The notes: a model not told the origin generated them from the letters alone. A DNA stretch of 64,000 bases from Burkholderiales bacterium (GCA_024235735.1 JACKLU010000012.1:1-64000), one strand, 5' to 3'. Numbered from the stretch's first letter, positions 45,901 to 53,699 are shown. Numbers and translations are program-made.

Positions 45901-47740
45901 TGGTAATCGTCGGTGCTGCTACATTGCTGACGGTGATGCCATTCCCTGTTCCATCGGCAATATCGGTATTGCCGATGACCGTGTTCCAGTCGTCGGCAGC
46001 CGCCAGATTATACGTTGTGCCACTTGTGGAGCTGGCGCCATTTTTGTTGATGATCTGGTTAATTGCAGCCTTGTCGGCAGCGCTCAATGTCAGGGTAAAC
46101 TGCGTTACTGAAGTGATCTCGACGTTGGAAGTATCTGTCAACGTATAAGTGCTGCCACCTTCGCCAGTCAGAGTGAATTTGTTGGCGGTAATGTCGTTGG
46201 TTGCACCCACCGCTTTAACCAGGTTGGTACCGGTGACAACCAGACTGCCGGTACTGGCATCGTATGTTGCTGATGTAATAGTTGGTATCTGCACATTGCT
46301 GACCGTAACACCATTGCCGGTCAGGTCGGCATTGCCAGCCTGAGCAGGATTCCAGTCCGCGGCGGCGGCGATATTGTAGGTCACAGCCCCAACTGATGAT
46401 GTGCCATTCTTGTTCAGTAATCCTTCCACGTTGATTTGATCCACGGCATTCAGAACAACCGTGAACTGTGTCGCCGAGTCAATTTCAACATTGGAGGACG
46501 TGAGTGTGTACGTCGCTCCCCCTTCGCCGGTCAACGTCAGCTTGGACACATTAATATCATTGACCGCACCACCGGTGGCCAGCATACTGATTCCGGTTAC
46601 CACCAGCGTGTTGGTACTGGCGTCATACGTCGCCGAAGTGATCGTGGGATCGGCTATGGCATCCGCAATGACAAGATCATCAACGACGGTATTGACAACA
46701 TCCACGTTAACGCCGTCGACACCAATCAGGCGTATTTCATCGGCATTATCAAAAATACTGTTGGTAAAGGTAACTGCCTCGGTACTGAAATCATTAGGAA
46801 AATTGGCACCAGCGGGGGAAAAGGTCTGACTACCCAATAGAATGTTGTCTCTATACGCATAGACCGTCAAACTGGTATAAGTCGCACTGTTACTGCTGCC
46901 AAATTTTATCGACTGGAAATCAACTTCACGGCCATCAGTGTAGATGACGAGATATTCGCCGTCAGTGCCGGGATAATAAAAATCATCAAATGTATCATCG
47001 ATCGTTCCGGTTAATGCAAGCGTCAGTGAAACATTTGCAGTGCCCGTTGAGTTCACATCCTTGACGATTTTTAAATTGATAGTGCCGAAATTAGTTGTCG
47101 GATGTGTTGCGGTGACAAAATTGGTAACCGTATCGTTAGTAAAATCCAACGTATTTGTCGCCAAAATCGAAGAAAAGTGTACAAGGCTTTCCTTGCGAAA
47201 CACAAATTGTGTATTGATTTTACTGGTTGTGACATCCAGCACCCAGTTTCCACCCTGTTCACTATTTCCCGTCAGCGTGCTCGACGCGGCGACATTGGCT
47301 CCGGTTATTTCCGCCAGTTGCTGAATAAAATACTTACCTGAAATACCTTTTCCGACATTGCAGCCATAAATCAGAATATCGGCATGTTGCTTAAGGCTGG
47401 CTTTCCAGGAAAACAGGCTGTGCTGATATTTGCCGAGCGTGGCTATGGATAACAGGCTGTTACCGAGTATCAGACAACCGGTGGTACCGTGCGACACAAT
47501 ATGAACCGCTTCCAGATTTGTATACTGAAGCAGAATTTCACTGAGCTGCAACACGCCATCGGTGTGATTGTCGAGGAGATGAACAGCGATTCCCGGCCGG
47601 ACACTGTCAATCAGAACCTGATAATCCTCAATGCCTCGGTCAATAAAAAGAACTTCTTTTGTATTAACCAGCTTCCGGAAAGAAAGTTGCTGCCTGACAT
47701 GACCTGAATAGGTTGCTCGGGTATTTTTGATAATTGGCAC
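39992..47740 (-). CDS. Giant RTX-type surface/secreted protein with DUF4347, 13 tandem repeats and DUF4214
   Basis: A 2582-residue protein with no classical signal peptide. Order: DUF4347 (about 30-175; AVHIVSHGTTGCLILG, ADILIYGCNVG), a beta-rich segment (about 200-360), thirteen tandem repeats of about 124 residues (365-1972), a Gly/Ser linker, a further beta-rich segment, RTX nonapeptides (about 2180-2260; LFGGDGNDTIG, LFGGTGNDSLSGDAGSD) and DUF4214 near the C-terminus. Calcium-dependent folding and type I secretion are inferred from the RTX repeats. No T1SS genes are adjacent. It lies downstream of the flagellar block on the same strand. Adhesin or S-layer-like roles are possible. Asp/Asn/Thr/Gly-rich composition is typical of such proteins. 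Confidence 0.88.
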   Translation of the reverse strand: MPIIKNTRATYSGHVRQQLSFRKLVNTKEVLFIDRGIEDYQVLIDSVRPGIAVHLLDNHTDGVLQLSEILLQYTNLEAVHIVSHGTTGCLILGNSLLSIATLGKYQHSLFSWKASLKQHADILIYGCNVGKGISGKYFIQQLAEITGANVAASSTLTGNSEQGGNWVLDVTTSKINTQFVFRKESLVHFSSILATNTLDFTNDTVTNFVTATHPTTNFGTINLKIVKDVNSTGTANVSLTLALTGTIDDTFDDFYYPGTDGEYLVIYTDGREVDFQSIKFGSSNSATYTSLTVYAYRDNILLGSQTFSPAGANFPNDFSTEAVTFTNSIFDNADEIRLIGVDGVNVDVVNTVVDDLVIADAIADPTITSATYDASTNTLVVTGISMLATGGAVNDINVSKLTLTGEGGATYTLTSSNVEIDSATQFTVVLNAVDQINVEGLLNKNGTSSVGAVTYNIAAAADWNPAQAGNADLTGNGVTVSNVQIPTITSATYDASTGSLVVTGTNLVKAVGATNDITANKFTLTGEGGSTYTLTDTSNVEITSVTQFTLTLSAADKAAINQIINKNGASSTSGTTYNLAAADDWNTVIGNTDIADGTGNGITVSNVAAPTITSAAYDYSTNTLTVTGTGFLKRSGAANDIDISKLTFIGEGGAAYTLTSASDVEVDSGTQFTVALSGADLTNVEALLNKDGTTSTDATTYNLAAAEDWAAGADSAINVADTTGNGITVSNYAVPTITSATYDASTGQLVITGTNFVNKSGAANDIDASLFTFTGESGSTYTLTDTSDVDITSATTATVTLSATDLLNVNGLLNKNGTSSVGATTYNLAAAEDWMPGAPSANIIADASGNGITVSNVQTPTITSATYDASTGSLAVTGTSLIKAAGATNDIDVSTLTFTGEGGTTYTLTDTSDVEITSATSFTITLSSTDKAAINPILNKNGTSSVGGTTFNLAAADDWNTVIGNADISDATNAVTVSNVAVPTITSATYDYAANTLVVTGTGFLKNSGATNDIDISKLTFTGEGGSTYTLTSASDVEIDSDTQFTVTLSGSDLTNVEALLNKNGVSSADATTYNLAAAEDWAAGADSAVNVIDTTGNGITVSNYSAPAITSATYDASTGQLVITGANFVNQSGAANDIDASLFTFTGEGGDTYTLTDTSDVEITSATAATVTLSATDQLNVHGLLNKNGTASGGAVTYNLAAADNWITGAPAVNDVSDTTGNGITVSNVQTPAITSATYDSDSGVLQVTGTNLFRKTGASNDIDISALTFTGGTANATYTLTSGSDVEITSATAFSITLSGADKTNVDALLDQIGTVSSGGSTYNLAAADDWLAAADTAANIADATAAITVSVNPKITSATYNAATGVLVVTGTNIQANGGGADIDVSTLTFTGEGGATYTLTDSSDVERDSTTQFTVTLSATDKAAINQIVNKNGTSSTGGTTYNLAAADNWDTNVTSGDTSDSTGNGITVSNVASPTITSATYDAGTGTLAATGANLLALSGAANDIVASKFTIVGEGGETYTLTDTADVDITSATAFTLILSATDLAAVNRIINKNGTTSTGGATYNLTAAEDWTAGADVAVNVADETGNGITANNVAAPTITAAAYNAGTGVLVVTGAGLLSLTGASNDIDASLFTFTGLGSGTYTLTDTADVDITSGAEFTITLSTTDKAAVNALLDANGTVASDTTTYNLAAAEDWAAGADAAVTVADITGNGITVSNASVPAITSAVYNAATGELTVTGTDFISAIGASNDIIASKFTFAGEGGETYTLTDTADVEITSSTAFTLTLSATDKAAANQIVNKNGTVSTGGATYNLAAAEDWAAGVNVAVNVADTLGNAITASNVAAPAITSATYNAGTGVLSVTGANFLKASGTGNDIVASKFAITGKGGVTYTLTNTANVEITSATTFTLTLSVTDKAAVNQLVNKNGTASSDATVYNLAAGEDWAAGADAAVNIVDATGNAITATIPAASSGSGAGGGSGGGSGGNTGVTTKTVDGVNISIRIETNGSRTLTIPVIDNVRVEDPGTFSNRHADIPILTNNDGTSILSVSLPVGVGLAANGRSGLVRAPSAVSDLVQRIEREMLNDNTAASQMTIHGQNFIASLPQTALVAVQTITLTPGGSQNPGLPVIINGSDLPNGSKQALIINAADMPSGTVIQLNNIAFAAIIGATRVTGGAGANFAAGNGQNQYIVLGAEDDILFGGDGNDTIGSLGGDDRIAGDAGDDILFGGTGNDSLSGDAGSDALNGGLGFDVATQAGQLSGYQVRINSNHIILTDGNGDRDTFTDIERIQFENGESLAIAYSENEAVAHHLVKTWLDRDLSPEEGNAIQNLTGTDTGLIVDAFLKLPEAVDFRQMTTEALLAGLNDNLAIIQLSADRNVIGNDDNNQGYLPLGLALNVDGRGGYDVLRMQGAREDVHIELANDALEMTYLEDGAMLSLINAEMIAFDSGENILLAHNRVEGILGRLFQTFFDRDATIEEWQLGHAALTDSISPDVILDWFQTRANLGVFSDTEYIQALYTHTFGRTATETELQAQLSRLENNEITRNWLAVDLASSDEAITTIGSVLLLDGGL
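41825..46648 (-). repeat. Thirteen coding tandem repeats of about 372 bp
   Basis: Each unit encodes roughly PTITSATYDASTG, then LTFTGEGGxTYTLT, VEITSATxFTxTLS, LLNKNGTSS and YNLAAAEDW, ending GNGITVSN. Units 2-3-4 and 5-6-7 match each other in order better than they match their neighbours (for example unit 4 and 7 share STGQLVITG and DIDASLFTFTGE; units 3 and 6 share NTLxVTGTGFLK). This indicates duplication of a three-unit block of about 1.1 kb. Confidence 0.9.
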
Positions 47741-47914
47741 TTCTTATCCCCCTGAAATAGTATGTTTGAGGTATATCGCTCAATCAAAAGATGAAATCTT
47801 TTTAGATGCTACAACTATCTATTTTATTGTGGAAATAAAAAAGCGGCCATCGAAATTGAACGAATAAAGGGTACAGTAACGTATCGAATCGCGCTGAACC
47901 AATCACAGAATTTT

Positions 47915-48673
47915 TTAAGGTGTTTTTCTGGTCTGATCTTTCAGGGTCACATAACGTTGAATCATGGCTTCCATTTCAGCAGGCAGATTAATAAATTCAC
48001 ACCCGGCCCGTTTACATGTTTTTCCATTCCTGAGCATCATTTCATAAGTGTTTTTCACCTGAATTGTTGCGATTATGCTCCCTATTTCGGGCAAATTGAT
48101 TTGACAATGATGATAAATTATTCCAGGATCAAAACTGATTACCGGGTGGTGATCAATAACACCGATACCGCCACAGCTGATGTCGATTAACGTAATTTCC
48201 GCCTTAACTGGCGCGGTTTGATTCGGAATAGGAATAACACACTTAATCGGTACGATAATCGGTGTTGGTATACGAAAGTAGTTTCTTCTCTGAAAGCGAA
48301 TCAGGTAATCGGGTAATTTGACTGCAAATGCATAACGATCTTCAAACTCTATTTTTCTGATTCTGGTGGATTTGAATTCTATTTTGATGCGATCCAGTGA
48401 AGTAACGAAAGTTAAATCCGTTGAAGCCGAAGCAAGCCGGTTGTACCTCGGATTAGCGCCACAATCGATTATTATTTCATCGGCATTTTCTTCAATATCC
48501 AGAACAGAAGTCAGTATAAAGCGGTTGGTTGTATCGAAATAAAGTGTAATGAGCATATTCTTGCGCATTACATTACGTAAGATATGAAGAATATCAATCT
48601 TCGTGCGGATACGGAAATTTTCTTCTTCAGGTATTAAATCTGATGGATTAGATAATCCAGATGCATCAAACAT
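47915..48673 (-). CDS. YcgR-like flagellar brake protein (PilZ domain)
   Basis: A c-di-GMP receptor that slows flagellar motors in enterics. I chose the ATG at 48671-48673 (252 residues, GGAGC upstream). N-terminal YcgR domain (about 1-125), then PilZ with the c-di-GMP motifs RRNYFR and DISCGGIG. It is last in the late flagellar block, 16 bp after the flhB-like gene, in line with a motility role. The reading of motifs is direct; the braking function is by family. Confidence 0.88.
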   Translation of the reverse strand: MFDASGLSNPSDLIPEEENFRIRTKIDILHILRNVMRKNMLITLYFDTTNRFILTSVLDIEENADEIIIDCGANPRYNRLASASTDLTFVTSLDRIKIEFKSTRIRKIEFEDRYAFAVKLPDYLIRFQRRNYFRIPTPIIVPIKCVIPIPNQTAPVKAEITLIDISCGGIGVIDHHPVISFDPGIIYHHCQINLPEIGSIIATIQVKNTYEMMLRNGKTCKRAGCEFINLPAEMEAMIQRYVTLKDQTRKTP

Positions 48674-48689
48674 AATGAAAAGCTCCGTT

Positions 48690-49031
48690 TTAAGTGTTTT
48701 TGGATCGAACTGACAACACGTCAAGAGAATTCTCCGAATCATGTTTTGATTCAATTCCACTCTGATTCTGCCCCTGCTCCAAGCGATATAACCAGGCAAG
48801 CAATTCTGCAACAGCGACATAGAGCTGCGGAGGAATGCGATCATCAAGATCCACCTGCATCAACAATGCCACAAGCTCCTTGGATTCATGAACATAAACC
48901 TCTGATTCTTTGGCAAGTCGTATGATTTCCTGTGCAATCAAGCCACGCCCCTTGGCGACTATCCTGGGTGCAACCTGACCATCCCGATAAGCAAGTGCGA
49001 CAGCCTCCAGTTTTGAATCGCTGTCAGTCAT
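48690..49031 (-). CDS. FlhB C-terminus-like protein (FhlB/EscU-family cytoplasmic domain)
   Basis: A 113-residue stand-alone copy of the FlhB cytoplasmic domain, without the membrane part or the NPTH autocleavage site. Key parts: VALAYRDGQVAPRIVAKGRG and VYVHESKELVALLMQVDLDD. Such proteins (Bacillus YlqH type) often follow a FliK-like gene, as here, with an 8 bp overlap. They may partly replace FlhB-C in export switching. Start chosen at the ATG 49029-49031 by family N-terminus. Confidence 0.85.
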   Translation of the reverse strand: MTDSDSKLEAVALAYRDGQVAPRIVAKGRGLIAQEIIRLAKESEVYVHESKELVALLMQVDLDDRIPPQLYVAVAELLAWLYRLEQGQNQSGIESKHDSENSLDVLSVRSKNT

Positions 49032-50025
49032 CGGATTGAAGCGCAAACGAAGTAACAACCATGCCAGCCGCTTGCAAGCTCGTTCTCAACAGATTCAGAC
49101 TGTTTTTCAACTGCTGTTGAATGTCAGGACTATTGACATCGAACCGGATCTGTATGTCCTGAGCATTCAGGATAAGTGTCGCTGTAATTTTTCCAAGCTC
49201 AGGAAGAGTCAATGTCAGTCTGGTTTTCCATTGCTTAGCAGTATTTGGCATACTGGCATTATGGTCATCACCGTCTTCGTTGATAACCCACTCCATTTGC
49301 TGACCATTCCAGATTTCCCCTTGCCACATGATGTGGCCTGTTTCAAGTGCTATTAATTGTTGTTGAACCAGTGGTAATGTATGCGCTTGCGCAAGCGAAG
49401 CTGGCGCGTTGGCTGTTGTTACTGCTTCAGCTGTGAGTGTTTTTAATTTATTTTGCGGCTCCAATTGTAGTCTCTCGAACGGATATTTACCCTGAATCCA
49501 TTTGGCCAGATGCGATTCATAGAATAAGCCACTTTGATAAATTGCTTTTTGCAATAAAAGGGGAGAATCCTGCTTATTTGTTAGTGGATTGGCAAGAATT
49601 GGTGTTGTCATGGCAGGCGTCATTGCAGTTAATTTCCCCCCCTGATGCATCAAACTGTCCAAAAATTTTCCCGCCAGACTGATAAGTGCATTATTTTTTG
49701 AATATGCAGCACTTTCGTCCTGGACGATAAATTTAGGCTTCGGCTCATTGGTAATGAAAAGCAACTTCAGATGGTCGCCTGGTTGCGCGCCTCCAGGTAA
49801 CTGCATTTGCAAAAACTTGTCCGAAATATGAACAGTGTAGTTACCATTGGGTAGGCGCTTTTCAACAATGGCCTGATAATGTTGACCCGGAACAAATCCA
49901 TGTTCGGTAGTACCAGGATCGGCAACTACTTTTGCAGGCGTAACAGGAGCAACAGGCCGAATTGCAGTAATGGCCTGACTGGATTGCTGTGAACCAGCGT
50001 CGGTTTTAACAATGGTTGGTATCAC
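49024..50025 (-). CDS. FliK-like flagellar hook-length control protein
   Basis: 333 residues with the FliK C-terminal domain (about 225-320: LTLTLPELGKITATLILNAQ, IQIRFDVNSPDIQQQLKNSL) that contacts the export switch. The N-terminal half is Gln/Ala/Pro-rich and may serve as ruler. It starts with GTG (50023-50025), which overlaps the stop of a short upstream ORF; no strong Shine-Dalgarno of its own. It pairs with the flhB-like gene downstream. It may be a second FliK paralogue, since classical fliK sits in another operon. Confidence 0.82.
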   Translation of the reverse strand: MIPTIVKTDAGSQQSSQAITAIRPVAPVTPAKVVADPGTTEHGFVPGQHYQAIVEKRLPNGNYTVHISDKFLQMQLPGGAQPGDHLKLLFITNEPKPKFIVQDESAAYSKNNALISLAGKFLDSLMHQGGKLTAMTPAMTTPILANPLTNKQDSPLLLQKAIYQSGLFYESHLAKWIQGKYPFERLQLEPQNKLKTLTAEAVTTANAPASLAQAHTLPLVQQQLIALETGHIMWQGEIWNGQQMEWVINEDGDDHNASMPNTAKQWKTRLTLTLPELGKITATLILNAQDIQIRFDVNSPDIQQQLKNSLNLLRTSLQAAGMVVTSFALQSDD

Positions 50026-50096
50026 GAATTCTCATCGATTACTGTGTCACCAAAATCACATAAAACAATTCCCCGCGCTGTAAAATTCGATTCCAT
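50022..50096 (-). CDS. 24-residue leader ORF coupled to the fliK-like gene
   Basis: ATG at 50094-50096 follows AGGGGGG with good spacing; 24 codons (starting MESNFTARGIVLCDFGD) end in a TGA that overlaps the GTG start of the fliK-like gene (GTGA). It is too short for homology. Its start codon lies in a 14 bp inverted repeat (50082-50095 with 50135-50148). The coupling and strong ribosome site make translation plausible; function is probably regulatory. Confidence 0.5.
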   Translation of the reverse strand: MESNFTARGIVLCDFGDTVIDENS

Positions 50097-50148
50097 ATGA
50101 TCCCCCCTGATCTACTTTCAATAGAAGAAATCATTGGAATCGAATTTT
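50082..50148 (-). promoter_or_regulatory. Inverted repeat enclosing the leader ORF ribosome site
   Basis: AAAATTCGATTCCA (50082-50095) and its exact complement (50135-50148) form a 14 bp stem with a 39 nt loop. On the minus strand the loop holds the AGGGGGG ribosome site, and the stem begins at base 2 of the leader ATG. This could control access to the leader and hence to the fliK-like gene. There is no T-run, so it is not a terminator. Confidence 0.6.
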
Positions 50149-50319
50149 GGAGGGCGATGCGCATATTCCGACAATCACTTTTTATCCAACGAAAGTTTTT
50201 GCGAAACCGTAGTATTGAAAATTTATTACTAATAAAAAATTTTACCTGAATAGCTTACGCCAAATTCTGGCCGAGATCTCGGCGATTAAATTCTAGTTTA
50301 ACCATCTGTTAACAGGCTG

Positions 50320-50658
50320 TTAAAGATATGCATTGCTGGTTTGATATGTCTGTTGCAAGTTGCGTTTATATCTGTTGGCACTAATCATTTCCTGCAATTT
50401 AGTCATCCAGGGTTCTGTAATTTGTCTGATTTGCGCATCGTGATCAAGCACTTGGTGAATAATCTCGATTTTCTTCTGTTGATGCTCATAACTTAGCGGC
50501 AATTCTGTTTCATTGGTGGCAAGTTTCTGTGTTAGTTCACGGCATTGCCTTTCTAAAGCGATTAAAGTATCCCACTCATTCCTTTTAGCCGCGTCCAACA
50601 TTTTGTCTGTCGTAGCAAGTATGTCTTCGTATAGATTAATTATTTTTATGCCGTCCAT
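50320..50658 (-). CDS. fliT: Flagellar protein FliT (FliD export chaperone)
   Basis: A small helical chaperone (112 residues) of the filament cap protein FliD; in enterics it also restrains FlhDC. Position after fliS and helical content (IINLYEDILATTDKMLDAAK, DTLIALERQCRELTQKL) support the call; FliT proteins have low sequence identity. The 223 bp after it up to the leader ORF hold only an unexplained 14 bp palindrome at 50271-50284. Confidence 0.75.
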   Translation of the reverse strand: MDGIKIINLYEDILATTDKMLDAAKRNEWDTLIALERQCRELTQKLATNETELPLSYEHQQKKIEIIHQVLDHDAQIRQITEPWMTKLQEMISANRYKRNLQQTYQTSNAYL

Positions 50659-50697
50659 TCGTGCAAAACCTTTTTTGTTAAAATTTCATAGAATTGA

Positions 50698-51123
50698 TCA
50701 AGCAACAGCTTTCGACTTTGCATTGATATCCGGCGACTTTTCAAGTACTTTCCATGCGCCATATAACTCACCAAGCAGTCGATTGACTTCATCGATAATT
50801 TCTATGTCGTTTTTAAGATTCGCAATCAGTAGACGGTTGGTCATATAATCGTAGAGCGCCAGCAGATGCTGCGCAAGCTCCCCCCCGGCATGCATATCAA
50901 GACTGGCCTTCAAACCATGATCAATAATCATGATTGCTTTAGATAATACTTCCCCTTTTTGGGCGATTTCATTATGTTTGATATGCAATTTTGCTTTAAT
51001 CAGCGCTTCTGATGCACCTTCAAACAGCATTAAAATCAGCTTGTGTGGATTGGCCGACTCGACACCCGTTTCAATGCCAACACGCTGATAATTTGAAATA
51101 GGATTATTGATTGCTACGCTCAT
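50698..51123 (-). CDS. fliS: Flagellin export chaperone FliS
   Basis: Binds the flagellin C-terminus and prevents early polymerisation. 141 residues with the family start (NNPISNYQRVGIETGVESA), PHKLILMLFEGASEAL and the four-helix pattern ending in YDYMTNRLLIANLKND. Lies between fliD and fliT, the standard order. Confidence 0.93.
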   Translation of the reverse strand: MSVAINNPISNYQRVGIETGVESANPHKLILMLFEGASEALIKAKLHIKHNEIAQKGEVLSKAIMIIDHGLKASLDMHAGGELAQHLLALYDYMTNRLLIANLKNDIEIIDEVNRLLGELYGAWKVLEKSPDINAKSKAVA

Positions 51124-51174
51124 TGAATTATTCCTTTCTGAAAATCGGTTCTTTTAAGATATATACTTTATGAA

Positions 51175-53241
51175 TTAGCGATTACTGGTTGCAGATAAGC
51201 CAGCTAACTGTTGTTGCAAAAAACTGCTTGTCTGCGTCATGCTCGCAATCAACGTATCCAACGCGGTAAATTGAGCACGATACCGTTTTTCAATGTCTTC
51301 AAGGCGGCGGGAGAAGGCCTCGCGTTGCTTATCGATATCCTTGATAGAAGCATTGATACCATCCATACGGCCATCAAGTAATCCATCATTCTCCAGCATG
51401 CCTTCCAGAATTCGATCCAGTCTGCTGGCAAAACCAATCGAAGGCAATGATGCAGCTTCGGGAGTTTCTGTGGTTTGCAGGAAATCAACCGTGCCACGAC
51501 CGCCCGTAGCGCCGCCATCGACGCGCAACGTTATATCAGCAGCCGCACCAGTGCCGCTCAGATCCTTGCCTGAGCCGGTTGCCGGCTCTCCACCAATAGT
51601 TCCGGCCACATCCAGTCCCTGCGTTTCAGTTGGCGCACCAAATAAATCAGCAACCCCATTTCCACCCGTGATTTCAACACTGGAAGTCGAACCGAAACGG
51701 TTAGAGGTAATCGACAGAATACCGGCATTCTGGGTAACCGTAACCGAAACACCACCTGTTTGAAACGTTGCGTTGCTGTTGATTTGGGACTGAATTTCCG
51801 CAGCTAGCGAATCAGCGGTATAAGCACCATCCGTCAACGTGATGCTACTACTGATGCCGTCGATCGACAGATCCAGTGTATTGTTCTCAAATAATGGCAA
51901 CGAACTGATATTCAATGTAGCAGCAGTACTACCCACAGCTTCGCCCCGGGTTGCTAACTGAGTAATGTTGACAGCGAAGCTGCCAGGCTGGAAATTCGCC
52001 GGTTGATTAATGAGTGAAATCAGATTGTCGCTCGTTTGCGCCAGATTGGTTGTGATAGGCGACGCCGTGGCTGCGGTTTTGCTGGTAAAGAATGCCGCAA
52101 TATCTTTAGACGGATCATTCAGCACTGCATTCAATTTAGCATTATCCAATTGTAACGTACCATCTTTCTGAAAACTGATCCCGATTTGTGACAATGAATT
52201 CAGTCCACCTGCCGCGCCGGGGAGAAATGAATTCAACACGCCTCGCAATTGCGTCTGTATTGCGCGGACTGTTGAGTCTCCGGTAAGTACTGATGCCTGT
52301 TGATTTGCCACATCATACCTGGACACATCGGAAATGGTTTTTGCCAGCTCATTATATGCCTTGACGAAAGCTTCCGCGCCGGCCTGTACTTTTGAGACAT
52401 CGCGAGCAACATTCAGAGTGGTCGTCGTGCCAGGTTCGGCCTTGATCAGGTTGAACGTAACGCCGCCAAGCGCATCTGAAATCGTATTGGACGGTTTACT
52501 GATGTTGATGCCGTCGATCACCATCGTAGCATTCTGGGCAGCGACCGTTTCCACCATATTGATCGCTCCACCCGTGGAAGCATCGTAAGCAAGCCGTGAC
52601 AATCCGGCATTGTCGGTGTGATTGCCGTCACTATCGCTAACCGTGATTTTCAGCGCACTATTCAAGCCGGTATCGCTTGAAGCGATAACAAGCCTATTGC
52701 CCGCACCATCGTTGACAATGCTTGCGGAAACGCCCACATCAGCCTGGTTAATAGCATCGCGAATGCTCCCCAATGAGGATTGGCCGGGTTCTATTGTAAT
52801 TGCCTTCGCAAGCTTATCGGGATGATTAGTGAATGAACCGTCGCTATTATACGTGCCAAACTCAATTGTCAATGTTCCGCTACCGATTGCTGTATCGGTT
52901 GAAGCAAATGCATCGGACTTGATTTTCTGCGCCTGAGCAAGCGTTAAAACTTCAATCTGATGGCTGCCCGCAGCTGCGGTCGACAATGCGCTGGCTGTAA
53001 CGATGTCCGGATTGGCGGTAGTGGCTTTGACACCACTGAAGATTGATTCATTGGTCAATGTCTTGACACTGTTCTGGAATGACGAGAGGGCTCCTTTAAG
53101 GCTGCCGTATGCTGATATCTTGGCTTGTTGTCCTGCTTCCTTGTTATTAAGCAGTAGCAGTGGGCGCTGCTCAAGGGTCATCAGTTGGCCAACAATACTG
53201 TTGACATCCAGTCCTGAGCCGAGTCCGGGTGAAGAGAGCAT
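51175..53241 (-). CDS. fliD: Flagellar filament cap protein FliD
   Basis: Hook-associated protein 2, the cap under which flagellin polymerises. 688 residues, on the large side. It begins with SSPGLGSGLDVNSIVGQLM, the typical FliD N-terminus; conserved N- and C-terminal coiled coils (QREAFSRRLEDIEKRYRAQF, SQTSSFLQQQLAGL-like) bracket a variable middle. A flagellin-IN-type segment lies in the second half. In order flaG-fliD-fliS-fliT. Confidence 0.94.
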   Translation of the reverse strand: MLSSPGLGSGLDVNSIVGQLMTLEQRPLLLLNNKEAGQQAKISAYGSLKGALSSFQNSVKTLTNESIFSGVKATTANPDIVTASALSTAAAGSHQIEVLTLAQAQKIKSDAFASTDTAIGSGTLTIEFGTYNSDGSFTNHPDKLAKAITIEPGQSSLGSIRDAINQADVGVSASIVNDGAGNRLVIASSDTGLNSALKITVSDSDGNHTDNAGLSRLAYDASTGGAINMVETVAAQNATMVIDGINISKPSNTISDALGGVTFNLIKAEPGTTTTLNVARDVSKVQAGAEAFVKAYNELAKTISDVSRYDVANQQASVLTGDSTVRAIQTQLRGVLNSFLPGAAGGLNSLSQIGISFQKDGTLQLDNAKLNAVLNDPSKDIAAFFTSKTAATASPITTNLAQTSDNLISLINQPANFQPGSFAVNITQLATRGEAVGSTAATLNISSLPLFENNTLDLSIDGISSSITLTDGAYTADSLAAEIQSQINSNATFQTGGVSVTVTQNAGILSITSNRFGSTSSVEITGGNGVADLFGAPTETQGLDVAGTIGGEPATGSGKDLSGTGAAADITLRVDGGATGGRGTVDFLQTTETPEAASLPSIGFASRLDRILEGMLENDGLLDGRMDGINASIKDIDKQREAFSRRLEDIEKRYRAQFTALDTLIASMTQTSSFLQQQLAGLSATSNR

Positions 53242-53277
53242 GGTGATGTCCTTTTCGTAATGAAATTTACGCGAAAA

Positions 53278-53637
53278 TCAGGCTTCGTCGCTAAATAGTA
53301 ATCCTTTGATTTCTCCAAGCGCGCGAGCGATATTGATCGCCTCTTCCGAGGGGATCTGGCGTATCACCTCCTGAGTCTGAGTATCCATAATTTTGATAAC
53401 CGTTTTTCCGGTGTCTTCATCAATGGAAAAATTCAGGTTCTGCGTCAGTGTTTGTGTAAACTGTTGGATTTGATCAACAGCGTCCTGAATCTGCTCCGGT
53501 TTAATGGTTTCCGTTCCGGTTTTTTGCGTCATGCCGACAGTCAATTCCGGGCTAGCCGGCATTCTTAGCCCCGGATTATCGGCCAAGGATGGCGGCGGTA
53601 TAAAATCATGGATAGCTGTTGCTGAATTGATCATCAT
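53278..53637 (-). CDS. flaG: FlaG family protein
   Basis: 119 residues. The FlaG domain (about 55-115) has FSIDEDTGKTVIKIMDTQTQ and VIRQIPSEEAINIARAL. FlaG affects filament length in several genera. It lies between fliC and fliD, the usual place in polar-flagellar clusters. Confidence 0.9.
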   Translation of the reverse strand: MMINSATAIHDFIPPPSLADNPGLRMPASPELTVGMTQKTGTETIKPEQIQDAVDQIQQFTQTLTQNLNFSIDEDTGKTVIKIMDTQTQEVIRQIPSEEAINIARALGEIKGLLFSDEA

Positions 53638-53664
53638 ATTAAATCTCCTTGTGCATAAGTGGTT

Positions 53665-53699
53665 GCGGAAAAGCTGATGATTCTTCCGAGCTTCTCCGC
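53665..53699 (-). other. Stem-loop between fliC and flaG
   Basis: Arms GCGGAAAAGCT (53665-53675) and AGCTTCTCCGC (53689-53699) pair at 10 of 11 positions with a 13 nt loop. No T-run follows on the minus strand. It may protect the fliC 3' end or attenuate read-through from the highly expressed flagellin gene. Confidence 0.5.

Noticed and set aside
41825..46648. Regular repeats as a possible CRISPR or satellite array
   Set aside because: Units are 372 bp, in one coding frame, without spacer pattern; they are protein repeats.
41000..46840. Many open frames of 60-165 codons on the plus strand opposite the giant gene
   Set aside because: They recur every 372 bp, mirror the coding repeat and have the composition of an antisense shadow.
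50271..50284. GCCGAGATCTCGGC palindrome after fliT as a terminator or sigma-28 site
   Set aside because: No T-run on either strand and no -35 partner; left unexplained.
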